Below, piece after piece: positions 21,742 to 30,512 of a stretch of DNA of 41,245 nucleotides; the stretch's first letter is position 1; every line of letters begins with the position of its first letter. Origin of the DNA: Rhodocyclaceae bacterium (GTDB taxonomy: Bacteria > Pseudomonadota > Gammaproteobacteria > Burkholderiales > Rhodocyclaceae); assembly GCA_018883265.1 (NCBI GenBank), contig VEQK01000016.1:1-41245 (forward strand), in the 5' to 3' direction. The notes below the pieces were generated by a model. The model did no database searches. It saw only the letters and a list, made by a program, of their open reading frames with translations, and was not told the DNA's origin. Position numbers and translations under genes: made by a program.

Positions 21742-22389
21742 TTATGAGCGATGGAGATAGGAGGCAATCAGCGCCGACACACGCTGCGTCTGATTCTCAA
21801 AACGCACACGGGCAGCCGCAAAGACGGCCAGCAGCTCGGCAAGAGCCTCATCCAGATTTTCGTTAATTATAACGTAGGGAAATTCATCCAGATGCGCCAA
21901 TTCCTCGCGCGCATTCGCCACACGGCGGGCGATCACCTCGGTCGAGTCCTGCCCCCGGCCCTGCAAACGGCGCTCCAGGACGTCAAAAGAGGGCGGCACG
22001 ATGAAAACCCCTACCGATTCCGGGTAAATCTTCCGAATTTGCTGCGCGCCCTGCCAATCGATCTCCAGAATCACATCCCGGTCTTCTCTGAGCAAGGCCT
22101 CGATACCGCTGCGAGTCGTGCCATAGAAATTACTGTGCACTTCGGCCCACTCCAGGAAGGCGCCGGCCGCCTGCATCTGCCTGAAAACTTCAACAGTAAC
22201 AAAGTGATAGTGCACCCCATCCTGCTCGCCGGGGCGCGGGGCCCGGGTCGTTGTGGATATGGATAACGCCAGACGGGGGTTCTGCGCCATCGCCAGGCGC
22301 GTCAGCGTCGTCTTGCCGGCGCCCGAAGGGGCGGCGATCACGAACAGGCTACCGGGGCCAGTGCGGGGGTGCGTGCAATTCTGGGTCAT
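21742..22389 (-). CDS. gmk: Guanylate kinase
   Basis: Gmk phosphorylates GMP to GDP. The 215-aa protein has the P-loop [12 protein letters not shown], the GMP-binding [38 protein letters not shown] and the lid RLQGRGQDS. The ATG at 22389 is used; the longer form would start at a TTG without support. It heads the gmk-rpoZ-spoT series. Confidence 0.95.
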   Translation of the reverse strand: MTQNCTHPRTGPGSLFVIAAPSGAGKTTLTRLAMAQNPRLALSISTTTRAPRPGEQDGVHYHFVTVEVFRQMQAAGAFLEWAEVHSNFYGTTRSGIEALLREDRDVILEIDWQGAQQIRKIYPESVGVFIVPPSFDVLERRLQGRGQDSTEVIARRVANAREELAHLDEFPYVIINENLDEALAELLAVFAAARVRFENQTQRVSALIASYLHRS

Positions 22390-22417
22390 GATGAGTGTCA
22401 ATATTCCAATGAATCGG

Positions 22418-23293
22418 TTATTCGATATTCTGCACCTGTTCGCGGATCTGCTCGATCAGTAGCTTGAGCTCCATGGCGATCGCCGAAACATCGGTACTGA
22501 CTGATTTGGAGCCCAGGGTATTGGCTTCGCGATTGAGCTCCTGCATCAGGAAATCCAGACGTTTACCCGCCTGACCTCGCGTTGAAACCACCCGGTCCAC
22601 TTCGTCCAGGTGCACCTTCAGGCGCCCCAGTTCCTCGGCCACATCGGTGCGTACCGCGTACAACGTCAGCTCCTGACGGATTCGTTCATCCTCGGCACTG
22701 CCCACCACTTCGATCAATTTGGCGCGCGCCTTCTCGGCGAAGGCCTGCTGGGCGGCCGGAATCAGCGGGTCGGCTCGCGCCACCAGTTCGCGCATGGCGG
22801 TCGTACGGGTTTTGACCAGTTCGGCCAAGCGAGCGCCTTCGCGGTTGCGAACCGCCTTGAGCGCCTGTACCGCCTCTACCGCCATGGTCTGAAACTCGGA
22901 AAACAGGCTCGCCCAATCCAGTTCTGCCGTGCGCACGACGCCGGGCCAGCGTAGAACATCTGCCGTGCTGAGGCCACGACTATCGGCGAACAGACCCTGC
23001 ACCTCATTGGCCAGTTGCAACAGACGCTGCATCCGTTCCATGTCGAGCGTCTCGTTCACATCATTAGCCTGCAAAGCCCAGCCGGCGCGACATTCCACCT
23101 TGCCCCGCGCCAGTTCCTTACTCAGCATTTCACGCAGCGGCATTTCCAGCGCCCGCAACTCATCGGGAAAGCGGAAGCTCAGATCCAGAAAACGCGAGTT
23201 GACGCTCTTGATCTCGAAACTCAGGGTGCCGCCCACGCGCTCAGCGGAAATGGGTCGAGTCACGTTGGCGAAACCGGTCATGCTGGCAATCAT
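22418..23293 (-). CDS. yicC: YicC-family endoribonuclease
   Basis: The 291-aa protein begins MIASMTGFANV, the signature start of the YicC/YloC family, and has SVNSRFLDLSFRFP. The C-terminal block RLDFLMQELNREANTLGSK is the DUF1732 hallmark. YicC of E. coli is known as an RNA-degrading enzyme. I use the ATG at 23293 because the extended reading frame overlaps the divergent rph gene. It lies upstream of gmk on the same strand. Confidence 0.93.
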   Translation of the reverse strand: MIASMTGFANVTRPISAERVGGTLSFEIKSVNSRFLDLSFRFPDELRALEMPLREMLSKELARGKVECRAGWALQANDVNETLDMERMQRLLQLANEVQGLFADSRGLSTADVLRWPGVVRTAELDWASLFSEFQTMAVEAVQALKAVRNREGARLAELVKTRTTAMRELVARADPLIPAAQQAFAEKARAKLIEVVGSAEDERIRQELTLYAVRTDVAEELGRLKVHLDEVDRVVSTRGQAGKRLDFLMQELNREANTLGSKSVSTDVSAIAMELKLLIEQIREQVQNIE

Positions 23294-23356
23294 GGAAAAT
23301 CCTGAATTTTGTGGGAAGTCGTACAATGCCGACGAGTTTAAACCACAGGAGCCTCC

Positions 23357-24073
23357 ATGCGCCCGAGTCAGCGTCAACCCGGCGAATTGCGCCCGCTTTC
23401 GATTACCCGCGGTTATACCGTTCATGCCGAGGGTTCGGTGCTGATCCAGGTCGGTCAGACCCGCGTTCTATGCACCGCCAGCGTCGAAACCAATCTGCCG
23501 CCCTGGTTGCGCGGCAAGGGGCAGGGCTGGGTCACGGCCGAGTATGGCATGCTGCCGCGCGCCACCCATACGCGTTCATCGCGCGAAGCGGCTAAAGGTA
23601 AACAGACCGGGCGCACCCAGGAAATTCAACGCCTGATCGGCCGCAGCCTGCGCGCCGTGACCGACTTGGTGGCGCTGGGCGAACGGCAGATTACGTTGGA
23701 TTGCGATGTCCTGCAGGCCGACGGCGGCACGCGTTGCGCTGCCATTACCGGCGCCTGGATCGCGCTGCATGACGCTTGCACCAAGCTGGTCGCCGCCGGC
23801 GAACTGCCATCCAACCCGGTACGCGATCACGTCGCCGCCATTTCGGTCGGCATCGTCGACGGGCAACCCGTGCTTGATCTTGATTACGCCGAAGATTCAA
23901 ATTGCGACACCGACATGAACGTCATCATGACGGGTAGCGGCGGCATTGTCGAAATTCAGGGCACGGCCGAAGGTACGCCGTTTACGCGCAGCGAACTGAA
24001 CGCGTTAGTGGATCTGGCCGAAAACGGCATCCGCGACCTGATTGCCGCACAGAAGCAAGCCACCAAGGCCTGA
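23357..24073 (+). CDS. rph: Ribonuclease PH
   Basis: RNase PH trims tRNA 3' ends phosphorolytically. The 238-aa protein has [54 protein letters not shown], and the metal/phosphate-site region [20 protein letters not shown] is correctly placed before the ATG. It is divergent from yicC; a TACAAT at 23322-23327 may be its -10 element, although no good -35 is seen. It is followed after two bases by rdgB. Confidence 0.96.
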   Translation: MRPSQRQPGELRPLSITRGYTVHAEGSVLIQVGQTRVLCTASVETNLPPWLRGKGQGWVTAEYGMLPRATHTRSSREAAKGKQTGRTQEIQRLIGRSLRAVTDLVALGERQITLDCDVLQADGGTRCAAITGAWIALHDACTKLVAAGELPSNPVRDHVAAISVGIVDGQPVLDLDYAEDSNCDTDMNVIMTGSGGIVEIQGTAEGTPFTRSELNALVDLAENGIRDLIAAQKQATKA

Positions 24074-24075
24074 GC

Positions 24076-24663
24076 ATGCAGCGACTCGTTCTGGCCTCGA
24101 ACAATGCCAAAAAGCTCAAGGAGCTTCGCGAGCTACTGACGCCACTCGGCATTGAGCTGTTACCGCAGGGCGATCTGGATATTCCGGAAGCCGAAGAGCC
24201 CTTTTTTACCTTCGTCGAAAACGCACTCGCTAAGGCTCGCCATGCATCGCATCTAAGCGGATTGCCGGCACTTGCCGACGATTCCGGCCTCTGTGTGCGT
24301 GCCTTGGGGGGCGCCCCCGGCGTGCTATCGGCGCGCTTTGCCGGCGAGCCAAAATCGGATGCGCGCAACAATCTGCATCTGCTCGACAAGCTGGACGGAG
24401 TAACCGATCGTACGGCGCATTTTGTCAGCCTGTTGGTGCTGGTGCGCCATGCCGACGATCCTCAGCCGATTATCGCCGAAGGCAACTGGTATGGCGAAAT
24501 ACTCACCACACCGCGCGGCGAACATGGCTTTGGCTACGATCCGCTATTCTGGGTCCCCGAAACGGGCCTCTCGGCTGCCGAAATGAGTTCGGACGCCAAG
24601 AACCAGTGCTCGCACCGGGCGATTGCCATGCGGCAATTGCTGACCCGCCTGAACGAACTCTGA
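24076..24663 (+). CDS. rdgB: dITP/XTP pyrophosphatase (RdgB/HAM1)
   Basis: The enzyme hydrolyses non-canonical purine triphosphates (XTP, dITP, ITP) to monophosphates and pyrophosphate, keeping them out of DNA. The 195-aa protein starts LVLASNNAKKLKELRELL with the substrate-binding SNN. It has ENALAKARHA, ADDSGLCV with the catalytic Asp, APGVLSARFAG, GFGYDPLFWVP, and the C-terminal SHRAIAMRQL. The spacing indicates an operon with rph and hemW. Confidence 0.96.
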   Translation: MQRLVLASNNAKKLKELRELLTPLGIELLPQGDLDIPEAEEPFFTFVENALAKARHASHLSGLPALADDSGLCVRALGGAPGVLSARFAGEPKSDARNNLHLLDKLDGVTDRTAHFVSLLVLVRHADDPQPIIAEGNWYGEILTTPRGEHGFGYDPLFWVPETGLSAAEMSSDAKNQCSHRAIAMRQLLTRLNEL

Positions 24664-24671
24664 CGGCCCTC

Positions 24672-25889
24672 ATGGCCCAACCGATCACCTTCGTACCCAG
24701 AGGTAAACAGCCGACGAACCCGGGGCCGATCCTCACGCCGCAATTCACGCAGGCGATCCCCCTGTCGCTTTATGTGCATGTTCCCTGGTGCGTGCGTAAA
24801 TGCCCATACTGCGATTTCAACTCGCATACAGCACCTGACCATTTACCCGAAGCGGCTTTTGTCGACATCCTGCTGGAAGATCTGACGCATGCCTTACCGG
24901 GTATCTGGGGCCGCCGTGTCGAAACGATCTTCTTTGGTGGGGGCACACCGAGCCTGCTCTCGACAGAGGCTGTCGACCGTCTGCTCACCGGGTTCCGCAC
25001 CTTGCTGCCGGTGTCTCCGCAAGCGGAGATTACGCTGGAAGCCAACCCCGGCACAGTCGATGCCGAGCGTTTCAGTGGCTTCCGCGCCGCAGGCATAAAC
25101 CGCCTATCACTGGGCATTCAGAGTTTCGATGATGCCTCATTGCATGCGCTTGGCCGCATCCACAACCGGGCGCAGGCGATTGCCGCCATTGAGGCCGCTT
25201 CGCGTACTTTCGAGACTTTTAATCTGGACCTGATGGTTGGCCTGCCAAGGCAAAGCGTCGATGCAGCTTTGGCCGATATCGACCAGGCTTTATCTTTCTC
25301 ACCCCCGCACTTCTCGTGCTATCAGCTGACGCTGGAGCCGCATACGCCCTTCGCCGCCAATCCTCCTGCCGATATGCCGGATGATGATACCTGCGCTGAA
25401 ATTCAGGACCAGCTTGAAGAGCGCCTGGCTGCTACAGGCTATGAGCATTACGAAACCTCGGCTTTTGCCAAACCGGGGCATCAATGCCGGCACAATCTGA
25501 ATTACTGGACCTTTGGAGACTATCTGGGGATCGGCCCCGGAGCGCACGGGAAGTTGACAAACCACGAAGGTGTGCGGCGTAGCATGCGTCATAAGCTCCC
25601 CAAAATCTATCTGGGGGCAGCCGGTTCCGGCCGTTTTATCCAAAGCGATGAGGCCATTTCCGGCGATTCACTGGTTGGGGAGTTCATGATGAACGCCCTA
25701 CGCATCAATGCCGGATTTACGACGGATGTCTTCGAGCGCCACACCGGTCTGCCCTGGCTGGTTGTGAGCCGTGAGATCGAATTGGCAATTCGCGATGGCT
25801 TCCTTGAATGGCTTATTCCCGGCAAGCAGCTCCGACCGACCTTGCAAGGCCGACGTTTTTTGAACGTGTTGCTCCAGCGGTTTCTATAA
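24672..25889 (+). CDS. hemW: Heme chaperone HemW (HemN-like radical SAM protein)
   Basis: HemW is a radical-SAM family protein that delivers heme; it was long misannotated as coproporphyrinogen oxidase. The 405-aa protein has the cluster motif CVRKCPYC (C40, C44, C47) and the SAM motif FGGGTPSLL. GIQSFDDASLHALGR, DLMVGLP, SCYQLTLEPHTPF and YWTFGDYLGIGPGAHGK follow. The cluster lacks the extra CxC cysteine of true HemN, as expected for HemW. The ATG at 24672 lies eight bases after the rdgB stop. Confidence 0.94.
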   Translation: MAQPITFVPRGKQPTNPGPILTPQFTQAIPLSLYVHVPWCVRKCPYCDFNSHTAPDHLPEAAFVDILLEDLTHALPGIWGRRVETIFFGGGTPSLLSTEAVDRLLTGFRTLLPVSPQAEITLEANPGTVDAERFSGFRAAGINRLSLGIQSFDDASLHALGRIHNRAQAIAAIEAASRTFETFNLDLMVGLPRQSVDAALADIDQALSFSPPHFSCYQLTLEPHTPFAANPPADMPDDDTCAEIQDQLEERLAATGYEHYETSAFAKPGHQCRHNLNYWTFGDYLGIGPGAHGKLTNHEGVRRSMRHKLPKIYLGAAGSGRFIQSDEAISGDSLVGEFMMNALRINAGFTTDVFERHTGLPWLVVSREIELAIRDGFLEWLIPGKQLRPTLQGRRFLNVLLQRFL

Positions 25890-25899
25890 CGACCGCTGC

Positions 25900-26607
25900 T
25901 TATTTCTTGCGGAACACTAGGTCCCAGACACCATGCCCCAGTTTAAGGCCACGGTTTTCGAATTTGGTAAGCGGACGATACGCCGGCCTTGGCGCATAAT
26001 CCGTTGCCGTGTTTTCCAGCGCCGATTCGGTGGATAACACGTCGAGCATCTGTTCGGCGTAGTTTTCCCAGTCGGTGGCGCAGTGGATCGTGCCGCCCGG
26101 CTTCAGGCGGGATACCAGCGTCCGCACGAATTCCGGCTGAATCAGACGGCGCTTGTGATGCCGTTTCTTGTGCCAGGGATCCGGGAAGAAAATCAGGATG
26201 CCCTCCAGTGAATTGGGCATAATCATCTGCGTCACCACATCGACAGCATCGTGCGACATCAGGCGTAAGTTGGTCAGCTGGTCCTGCTCGATCAGTTTGA
26301 GCAGGTTACCGACGCCGGGACGATGTACTTCAATGCCGAGATAATCATGGCCAGGATGATTACGTGCGATCTCTGCTGTTGCACCGCCCATACCGAAACC
26401 GATCTCTAAAAACCGGGGCGCAGAACGGCCGAAGATGACATCCCAGTCCACCATTTTTGGTGCGAAATCGACGCCCCAGCGTGGCCAGCCATGCTCGATC
26501 GCAGAGGATTGCCCTTCTGTCAAACGGCCCTCGCGACGCACAAAGCTGCGAATACGTCGCAAGTGTTCCGGCACATCACTTAGAACGGGTTGTCGCTTCT
26601 CAGTCAT
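25900..26607 (-). CDS. trmB: tRNA (guanine-N7-)-methyltransferase
   Basis: TrmB methylates G46 in the tRNA variable loop using SAM. The 235-aa protein has [13 protein letters not shown], the SAM-binding [25 protein letters not shown], and the catalytic-region [20 protein letters not shown] choose the ATG at 26607, which overlaps the preceding gene by eight bases. It ends the thiS-thiG-trmB series, known from betaproteobacteria, and converges with hemW. Confidence 0.95.
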   Translation of the reverse strand: MTEKRQPVLSDVPEHLRRIRSFVRREGRLTEGQSSAIEHGWPRWGVDFAPKMVDWDVIFGRSAPRFLEIGFGMGGATAEIARNHPGHDYLGIEVHRPGVGNLLKLIEQDQLTNLRLMSHDAVDVVTQMIMPNSLEGILIFFPDPWHKKRHHKRRLIQPEFVRTLVSRLKPGGTIHCATDWENYAEQMLDVLSTESALENTATDYAPRPAYRPLTKFENRGLKLGHGVWDLVFRKK

Positions 26608-27160
26608 CAGTCGTTGCATCAGGTCTGGATTGTGGTTCAACCGGATCGCCCGTGACATTCTGTCTGGGTTTTGGGTGCTGGAACTTCAGGTAGTCAGGGT
26701 GTGACACCTCTTTCAACACGGCCTGATAGCGCATATGGAGATTCATATTCGGTAACGCCAGTGTCTGCGGCAAACTGGCACAGGCATCGGCCAGCGCCGC
26801 GTCAGAGAGCGTCAGGCTGGTCTTCAGGTGCATGGCCTGAGCAACGCGTTTCTGCAAATCCTCCGATTGCCCGGGAATTCGATAATGTTCGGCCAGCGCG
26901 ATGGTCATCTGTTCCAGAACCGGCTGGTTGATCTCGCCCCACTCGGCATAACTATCAGCAGCCTTCGCCTCAGCGGCGCAGGCTTCTCCCAGCAGGGTAA
27001 CCGCATTCCCGACACCGAAGGTACGTTGGGTCGCCAGCAATTGCGGTTGGTCAAATGCATAGACGTGGGGTCGCTGGCTCTGGAGTTCTTCGGCTTGCGC
27101 GGTAAAACCCGGTGACAACAGCACCAGTAACGCAAAGCACCCCTGTCTCAAACCCGACAT
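26600..27160 (-). CDS. Exported protein of unknown function
   Basis: A 186-aa protein with a signal peptide ([19 protein letters not shown], cleavage near TAQA-EE). The mature alpha-helical region has two conserved-looking cysteines (LGEACAAEA and ADACASLPQ) and a charged C-terminus. The ATG at 27160 is chosen because it gives the signal peptide; it lies four bases after the thiG stop, and the gene overlaps trmB by eight bases. The family is not recognised; context suggests only co-transcription with thiSG and trmB. Confidence 0.7.
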   Translation of the reverse strand: MSGLRQGCFALLVLLSPGFTAQAEELQSQRPHVYAFDQPQLLATQRTFGVGNAVTLLGEACAAEAKAADSYAEWGEINQPVLEQMTIALAEHYRIPGQSEDLQKRVAQAMHLKTSLTLSDAALADACASLPQTLALPNMNLHMRYQAVLKEVSHPDYLKFQHPKPRQNVTGDPVEPQSRPDATTDD

Positions 27161-27164
27161 GCGA

Positions 27165-27968
27165 TCAATTGCGGCCAATAAGGCCCGTTGTCGGAGAGCT
27201 CGGGTCAGCACTGTAAAACTTGCGCGGCATACGCCCTGCAAGATAGGCGGCGCGTCCCGATTCGACCGCCAGCTTCATGGCCGTTGCCATCAGCACCGGA
27301 TCCTGTGCATGGGCAATCGCCGTGTTCATCAGGACCCCCGAACAGCCTAGTTCCATCGCGATCGTGGCATCCGACGCCGTGCCGACGCCGGCATCGACGA
27401 TCACCGGCACCCTGGCCTGATCCAGTATCAGTCGCAGATTCCAGGGATTGAGAATACCCATGCCGGAACCGATTAACGAGGCCAGCGGCATGATCGCTAC
27501 ACAACCGATGTCCTCAAGCATCCTGGCCTGAATCGGATCATCCGAGCAGTAGACCATGACCTCAAAACCTTCACGCACCAGTGTTTCTGCGGCTTTCAAT
27601 GTTTCGGGCATATTCGGGAAAAGACTGGTCTGATCGCCGAGCACTTCCAGCTTGCAGAGCGGGTGGCCATCCAGCAGTTCGCGGGCCAGGCGTAGCGTGC
27701 GCACGGCATCATCCGCCGAATAACAACCGGCCGTGTTAGGCAAAATCGTGTAGCGACTGGGCGGAATCACGTCCAGCAGATTCGGTGCAGCGGCATCCTG
27801 CCCGATATTGGTACGCCGAATAGCGACCGTCACAATCTCCGCCCCCGATGCCTCGATCGCGCGGCCGGTCTCGGCGAAATCCTTGTATTTACCGGTGCCA
27901 ACCAGCAGGCGGGAACGGTAGGTTTTACTGCCGATCTTGATGCTATTCATGGAATCTAGGGCTTGCAC
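27165..27968 (-). CDS. thiG: Thiazole synthase
   Basis: ThiG forms the thiazole phosphate of thiamin from deoxyxylulose-5-P, ThiS-thiocarboxylate and dehydroglycine. The 267-aa protein has the start [22 protein letters not shown] with the Schiff-base lysine, [12 protein letters not shown] and [14 protein letters not shown]. The GTG at 27968 is preferred over the ATG at 27950 because GGAGG, inside the glycine codons at the end of thiS, lies six bases upstream. Confidence 0.95.
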   Translation of the reverse strand: MQALDSMNSIKIGSKTYRSRLLVGTGKYKDFAETGRAIEASGAEIVTVAIRRTNIGQDAAAPNLLDVIPPSRYTILPNTAGCYSADDAVRTLRLARELLDGHPLCKLEVLGDQTSLFPNMPETLKAAETLVREGFEVMVYCSDDPIQARMLEDIGCVAIMPLASLIGSGMGILNPWNLRLILDQARVPVIVDAGVGTASDATIAMELGCSGVLMNTAIAHAQDPVLMATAMKLAVESGRAAYLAGRMPRKFYSADPSSPTTGLIGRN

Positions 27969-27970
27969 GC

Positions 27971-28171
27971 TTAACCTCCGCCAACGGCAACAACAATCTC
28001 GATCTGATCCCCGTCAGTCAGCACCACTGCAGCGTGCTGGCTGCGCGGCACAATATCACCGTTGCGTTCAACGGCCACTCTACGACCAAGCAACGCAAGC
28101 TGTTCGAGCAGTGCGCTTATAGTCAGTCCGGCCGGGCATTCGTGCACTTTACCGTTAACGGTCAGTTTCAT
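27971..28171 (-). CDS. thiS: Sulfur carrier protein ThiS
   Basis: The 66-aa ubiquitin-fold protein ends in the Gly-Gly motif (VVAVGGG) whose terminal carboxylate is thiocarboxylated to carry sulfur to ThiG. The N-terminal MKLTVNGK and internal [14 protein letters not shown] are typical. It lies three bases before thiG and 14 bases after tRNA-Gly(CCC) on the same strand. Confidence 0.94.
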   Translation of the reverse strand: MKLTVNGKVHECPAGLTISALLEQLALLGRRVAVERNGDIVPRSQHAAVVLTDGDQIEIVVAVGGG

Positions 28172-28185
28172 GAGAAGACGTTTTT

Positions 28186-28259
28186 TGGAGCGGGCGAAGG
28201 GAATCGAACCCTCCTCATAAGCTTGGGAAGCTTAGGTAATGCCACTATACGACGCCCGC
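28186..28259 (-). tRNA. tRNA-Gly(CCC), integration target, intact
   Basis: A complete cloverleaf on the reverse strand: acceptor GCGGGCG/CGCCCGC, anticodon stem TAAGC/GCTTA with loop TTCCCAA (anticodon CCC), T-loop GTTCGATT and an encoded CCA (28186-28188). Its 5' half, up to the 3' anticodon stem, is part of the 93-bp repeat that reappears at 35811. So the 5' half now present came with the integrated element. Confidence 0.95.
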
Positions 28260-28314
28260 TAGGGGTGTGATCCATTATTGTACCTGCGGTGGGCGAGACG
28301 GTGCACCTTTAGAG
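28222..28314. repeat. attL: 93-bp direct repeat, left copy
   Basis: Identical to 35811-35903 except at 28296 (A here, C at 35885). It begins in the 3' anticodon stem of tRNA-Gly(CCC) and covers its 5' half, its promoter and about 35 more bases. Being joined to the element interior on its right side, this copy should be the element-borne one. Confidence 0.93.
28277..28305 (-). promoter_or_regulatory. Promoter of tRNA-Gly(CCC), carried inside the att repeat
   Basis: On the reverse strand TACAAT (28277-28282) lies 17 bases after a weak -35 TGCACC (28300-28305), giving a start about ten bases before the tRNA. The whole promoter is in the direct repeat, and an identical -35/-10 pair exists at 35866-35894, with one changed base in the spacer. 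Confidence 0.6.
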
Positions 28315-28432
28315 CGCTGTTAGTTTTGTGAAATCCTTAAAACCTAACTGTCTAGGTTGAAGTAATCACGGCGCGCCTAGCTACACTAACGAGTGAATCG
28401 TCAGGTTTATGACGATTACAGCATTTAGGAGT

Positions 28433-29299
28433 CTAGTTCAGCCTTAGCGATTTAGGTTCTTTGTATCGGCGGTAACCCCATAAGTACTGAGTGGGCATTT
28501 TCCTAATCATGTTCCCTAAGGCAACATTCATTTGCGCTGCCGCCAGTTCTGGATCTGCCGAAAGGGTTTCTTTGATCTGCTCTATATGAAGATAGTAGCC
28601 TTTGCCCTTAGGCAGCCGCTCTAACCCAAAGGTGAATATGGGGCTATTTTTTATAGATTGCACCCGCTGAACAAGGGTCATTGTGTATGCATCTTTGCCG
28701 AAAAATGGGGCATAAACACCATCCCCCAATGCGGGTACCTGATCTGGCAAAAAGCCTACCGTATGACCCTTTAATAAAGTTTTTACTAGGCTTTTAACCC
28801 CTGCTTGATTTGCTGGAACCAGCTTCAAATCGGGGGTTACACGAACCCAGTCTATGAAGATTTTTAGCCACTTCATTCTCGGCTCTTTGAAGATGACTGC
28901 CGCTTTGTGCCTGAATGTATAAAAGGGACAAAGCATTTCGAAAGAACCGATATGAGGCGATATTAAAATCACGCCCCTACCCTGATCAACAGCTTCGTCT
29001 ATTAAATCCCAGTGATCACACTGGATGATTTGGTTCAGCTTTTTGGCATTTCGAGGCGCCCACAAATAAGGCAGTTCTAAAAACATTTGAAGCAGTTGAA
29101 TCATAGCCGCTTTATCCATGGCAGGCGTTGCATCTGGATAAGCGATTCGTAGATTCTTATACGCTTCTTTTCTGTAGGATCCTGGCAATACTGAAGCAAG
29201 CAAACCCAGAAATGTTCCTATGCCCTGCAAGACTTCCAGTGGTAAAAGTCCTAATGCTTTGAACAGCACATAGACAATCGCAGCCAAAAATTTATCCAT
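28433..29299 (-). CDS. Lipid A biosynthesis (HtrB/LpxL-family) acyltransferase, element cargo
   Basis: A 288-aa protein of the lysophospholipid acyltransferase superfamily, closest in layout to lipid A acyltransferases. It has an N-terminal membrane helix (about 4-45, including LPGSYRKEAYKNLRIAYP) and the catalytic HX4E as SPHIGSFE (H116, E121). FKEPRMKW, GHTVGFLPDQVPA and FFGKDAYTM follow. Such enzymes transfer acyl chains to lipid A precursors or related lipids at the inner membrane. The ATG at 29299 fits the family start; a TTG at 29323 is possible, and neither has a clear Shine-Dalgarno site. It lies inside the mobile element, transcribed toward attL, and is probably cargo that alters the host envelope. 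The exact acceptor is unknown. Confidence 0.8.
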   Translation of the reverse strand: MDKFLAAIVYVLFKALGLLPLEVLQGIGTFLGLLASVLPGSYRKEAYKNLRIAYPDATPAMDKAAMIQLLQMFLELPYLWAPRNAKKLNQIIQCDHWDLIDEAVDQGRGVILISPHIGSFEMLCPFYTFRHKAAVIFKEPRMKWLKIFIDWVRVTPDLKLVPANQAGVKSLVKTLLKGHTVGFLPDQVPALGDGVYAPFFGKDAYTMTLVQRVQSIKNSPIFTFGLERLPKGKGYYLHIEQIKETLSADPELAAAQMNVALGNMIRKMPTQYLWGYRRYKEPKSLRLN

Positions 29300-29323
29300 G
29301 GCTTGGCTGAGCGATTGAAACAA

Positions 29324-29769
29324 TTATGAACCAGGCACATCTATGCACCTGGAGACTATCCATATTAACTGCCACTCTAATTCCCATCTGAACAATAAGG
29401 GAAACGCCCCAAAACGGGCGAGATTCACGTGGCGAGATAACTTAAATGGATGAACTCTTTGAAAAGGTCACATCAACAAAACTAAGGCGCAAAATGAAGA
29501 TCGCTAACGAATACTACGCGGTAATCAACATGTTTGCAAATGCATAAGATCGTATGCACCTCTTGGTGCTGCTAGCACATTGAAAGCCTGTGATTACAAA
29601 AGCGGTTGCTGACCGAAGATCCGCTTACGTGACCCACTCTTTGGGTCGACTTCCCAGGAATTGCCAGTTTTCTCAATGCTAAATGAATATAGATTCAAAC
29701 TTAGGAACAGGAGGCGGTTGAAGCTGTAAACTGCCATCGTTGGTTCTTATGAAATAACCAATTAATTTA
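29324..29769. other. Intergenic region with short palindromes
   Basis: A 446-bp divergent gap between the acyltransferase and the exported protein. It holds an imperfect 22-bp palindrome CCAGGCAC...GCACCTGG (29331-29352), a CGCCC/GGGCG hairpin (29405-29419) and TGCATA-6-TATGCA (29541-29558). TTGGTT-10-AACCAA (29740-29761) lies just before the next RBS. These could be operators or processing hairpins; no function is assigned. Part of it encodes the short ORF listed separately. Confidence 0.5.
29446..29547 (+). CDS. Possible 33-aa small protein
   Basis: An ATG-initiated ORF encodes 33 residues beginning MDELFEKVTSTKLRRKMK and ending VINMFANA. It is amphipathic and basic in the middle. No good Shine-Dalgarno site precedes it and no homologue is recognised, so it may be non-coding or a decayed regulator fragment. 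Confidence 0.2.
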   Translation: MDELFEKVTSTKLRRKMKIANEYYAVINMFANA

Positions 29770-29781
29770 TTGGAGGTAAAA

Positions 29782-30441
29782 ATGTTCAAACGCATTTGTG
29801 CATGCCTTGTTACATCTATTGCCACTCTGCCTGTGCTATCTGCGACCAATGGAGAAAACTGGGAGGTTTCGACGCAGATTGCCCAAGGCAACAACCCATT
29901 GGGTCCAGCGAAAGTAATGAAGCTCTGCTTCGCTACGGACAAAAACATGAAAGAACCGCCTCCACCACCTGACACATCGTGCAAGACGTCAACTCAGCAG
30001 TCGGGCAAGAAAGTCGCCTTCAAATCGGTCTGTAAATATGATGGCATGACTATGACCAGTTCAGGCTATACCGAAGAAGTTAGCTCGACGCATTTTCATA
30101 CCGATTTGACCATCGTGACTGAGGACAACGGAAATCGATCGCAGCAGCGTCAGGTTGGTGATATCAAAAAGATCGGTGGCAGCTGCGACCCTAACGATAT
30201 GTCTGGATTCATGAAGGGCAGCAGCGCACCGCAAACAGTAGGCAGCAATCCCCCCGCACCAGCTAAGAAAACCCCAGCCAAAAACCTAACATCTAAGACT
30301 CAAAGTACGTCAGGCACCGTCTCTGAAGAAGATACAAAACCCACTCAAGAAACCACTTCAAGATCAAGTGATTCACAGGATGGTTCATCAAGCATGATTC
30401 AAGTCGGTACGTCTATTATCAAAGGGTTGTTACCATTCTGA
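29782..30441 (+). CDS. DUF3617-like exported protein
   Basis: A 219-aa protein with a signal peptide (MFKRICACLVTSIATLPVLS, cleavage near LSA-TN). A DUF3617-like domain follows at about residues 25-140: GENWEVSTQI, a KLCFATDKN cysteine, a paired C-K-T / SVCKYDG, and HFHTDLTIVTEDNG. The tail is a low-complexity Ser/Thr/Pro/Lys-rich segment (about 150-205). DUF3617 proteins are periplasmic or outer-membrane-associated and uncharacterised. GGAGG precedes the ATG at 29782 by six bases. It is cargo of the element; the long disordered tail is unusual for the family. Confidence 0.7.
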   Translation: MFKRICACLVTSIATLPVLSATNGENWEVSTQIAQGNNPLGPAKVMKLCFATDKNMKEPPPPPDTSCKTSTQQSGKKVAFKSVCKYDGMTMTSSGYTEEVSSTHFHTDLTIVTEDNGNRSQQRQVGDIKKIGGSCDPNDMSGFMKGSSAPQTVGSNPPAPAKKTPAKNLTSKTQSTSGTVSEEDTKPTQETTSRSSDSQDGSSSMIQVGTSIIKGLLPF

Positions 30442-30483
30442 AATTCATATAAAAGGGTTGAACTTATATACAACCCACCGGAT

Positions 30484-30509
30484 GGTCTCCTTACTCAACC
30501 AAGGAGACC
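30484..30509 (+). promoter_or_regulatory. RBS-sequestering hairpin before the 85-aa gene
   Basis: A perfect 9-bp inverted repeat GGTCTCCTT / AAGGAGACC with an 8-nt loop ends three bases before the ATG at 30513. The right arm contains the Shine-Dalgarno AAGGAG, which would be paired in the mRNA. A second hairpin, GGGTTG-10-CAACCC, lies just upstream (30455-30476). The repeat could also act as a DNA operator. Confidence 0.75.
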
Positions 30510-30512
30510 ACT

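Noticed and set aside
26600-27241. Longer N-terminus for the exported protein gene
   Set aside because: The extra 27 residues overlap thiG and precede a clear signal peptide starting at 27160.
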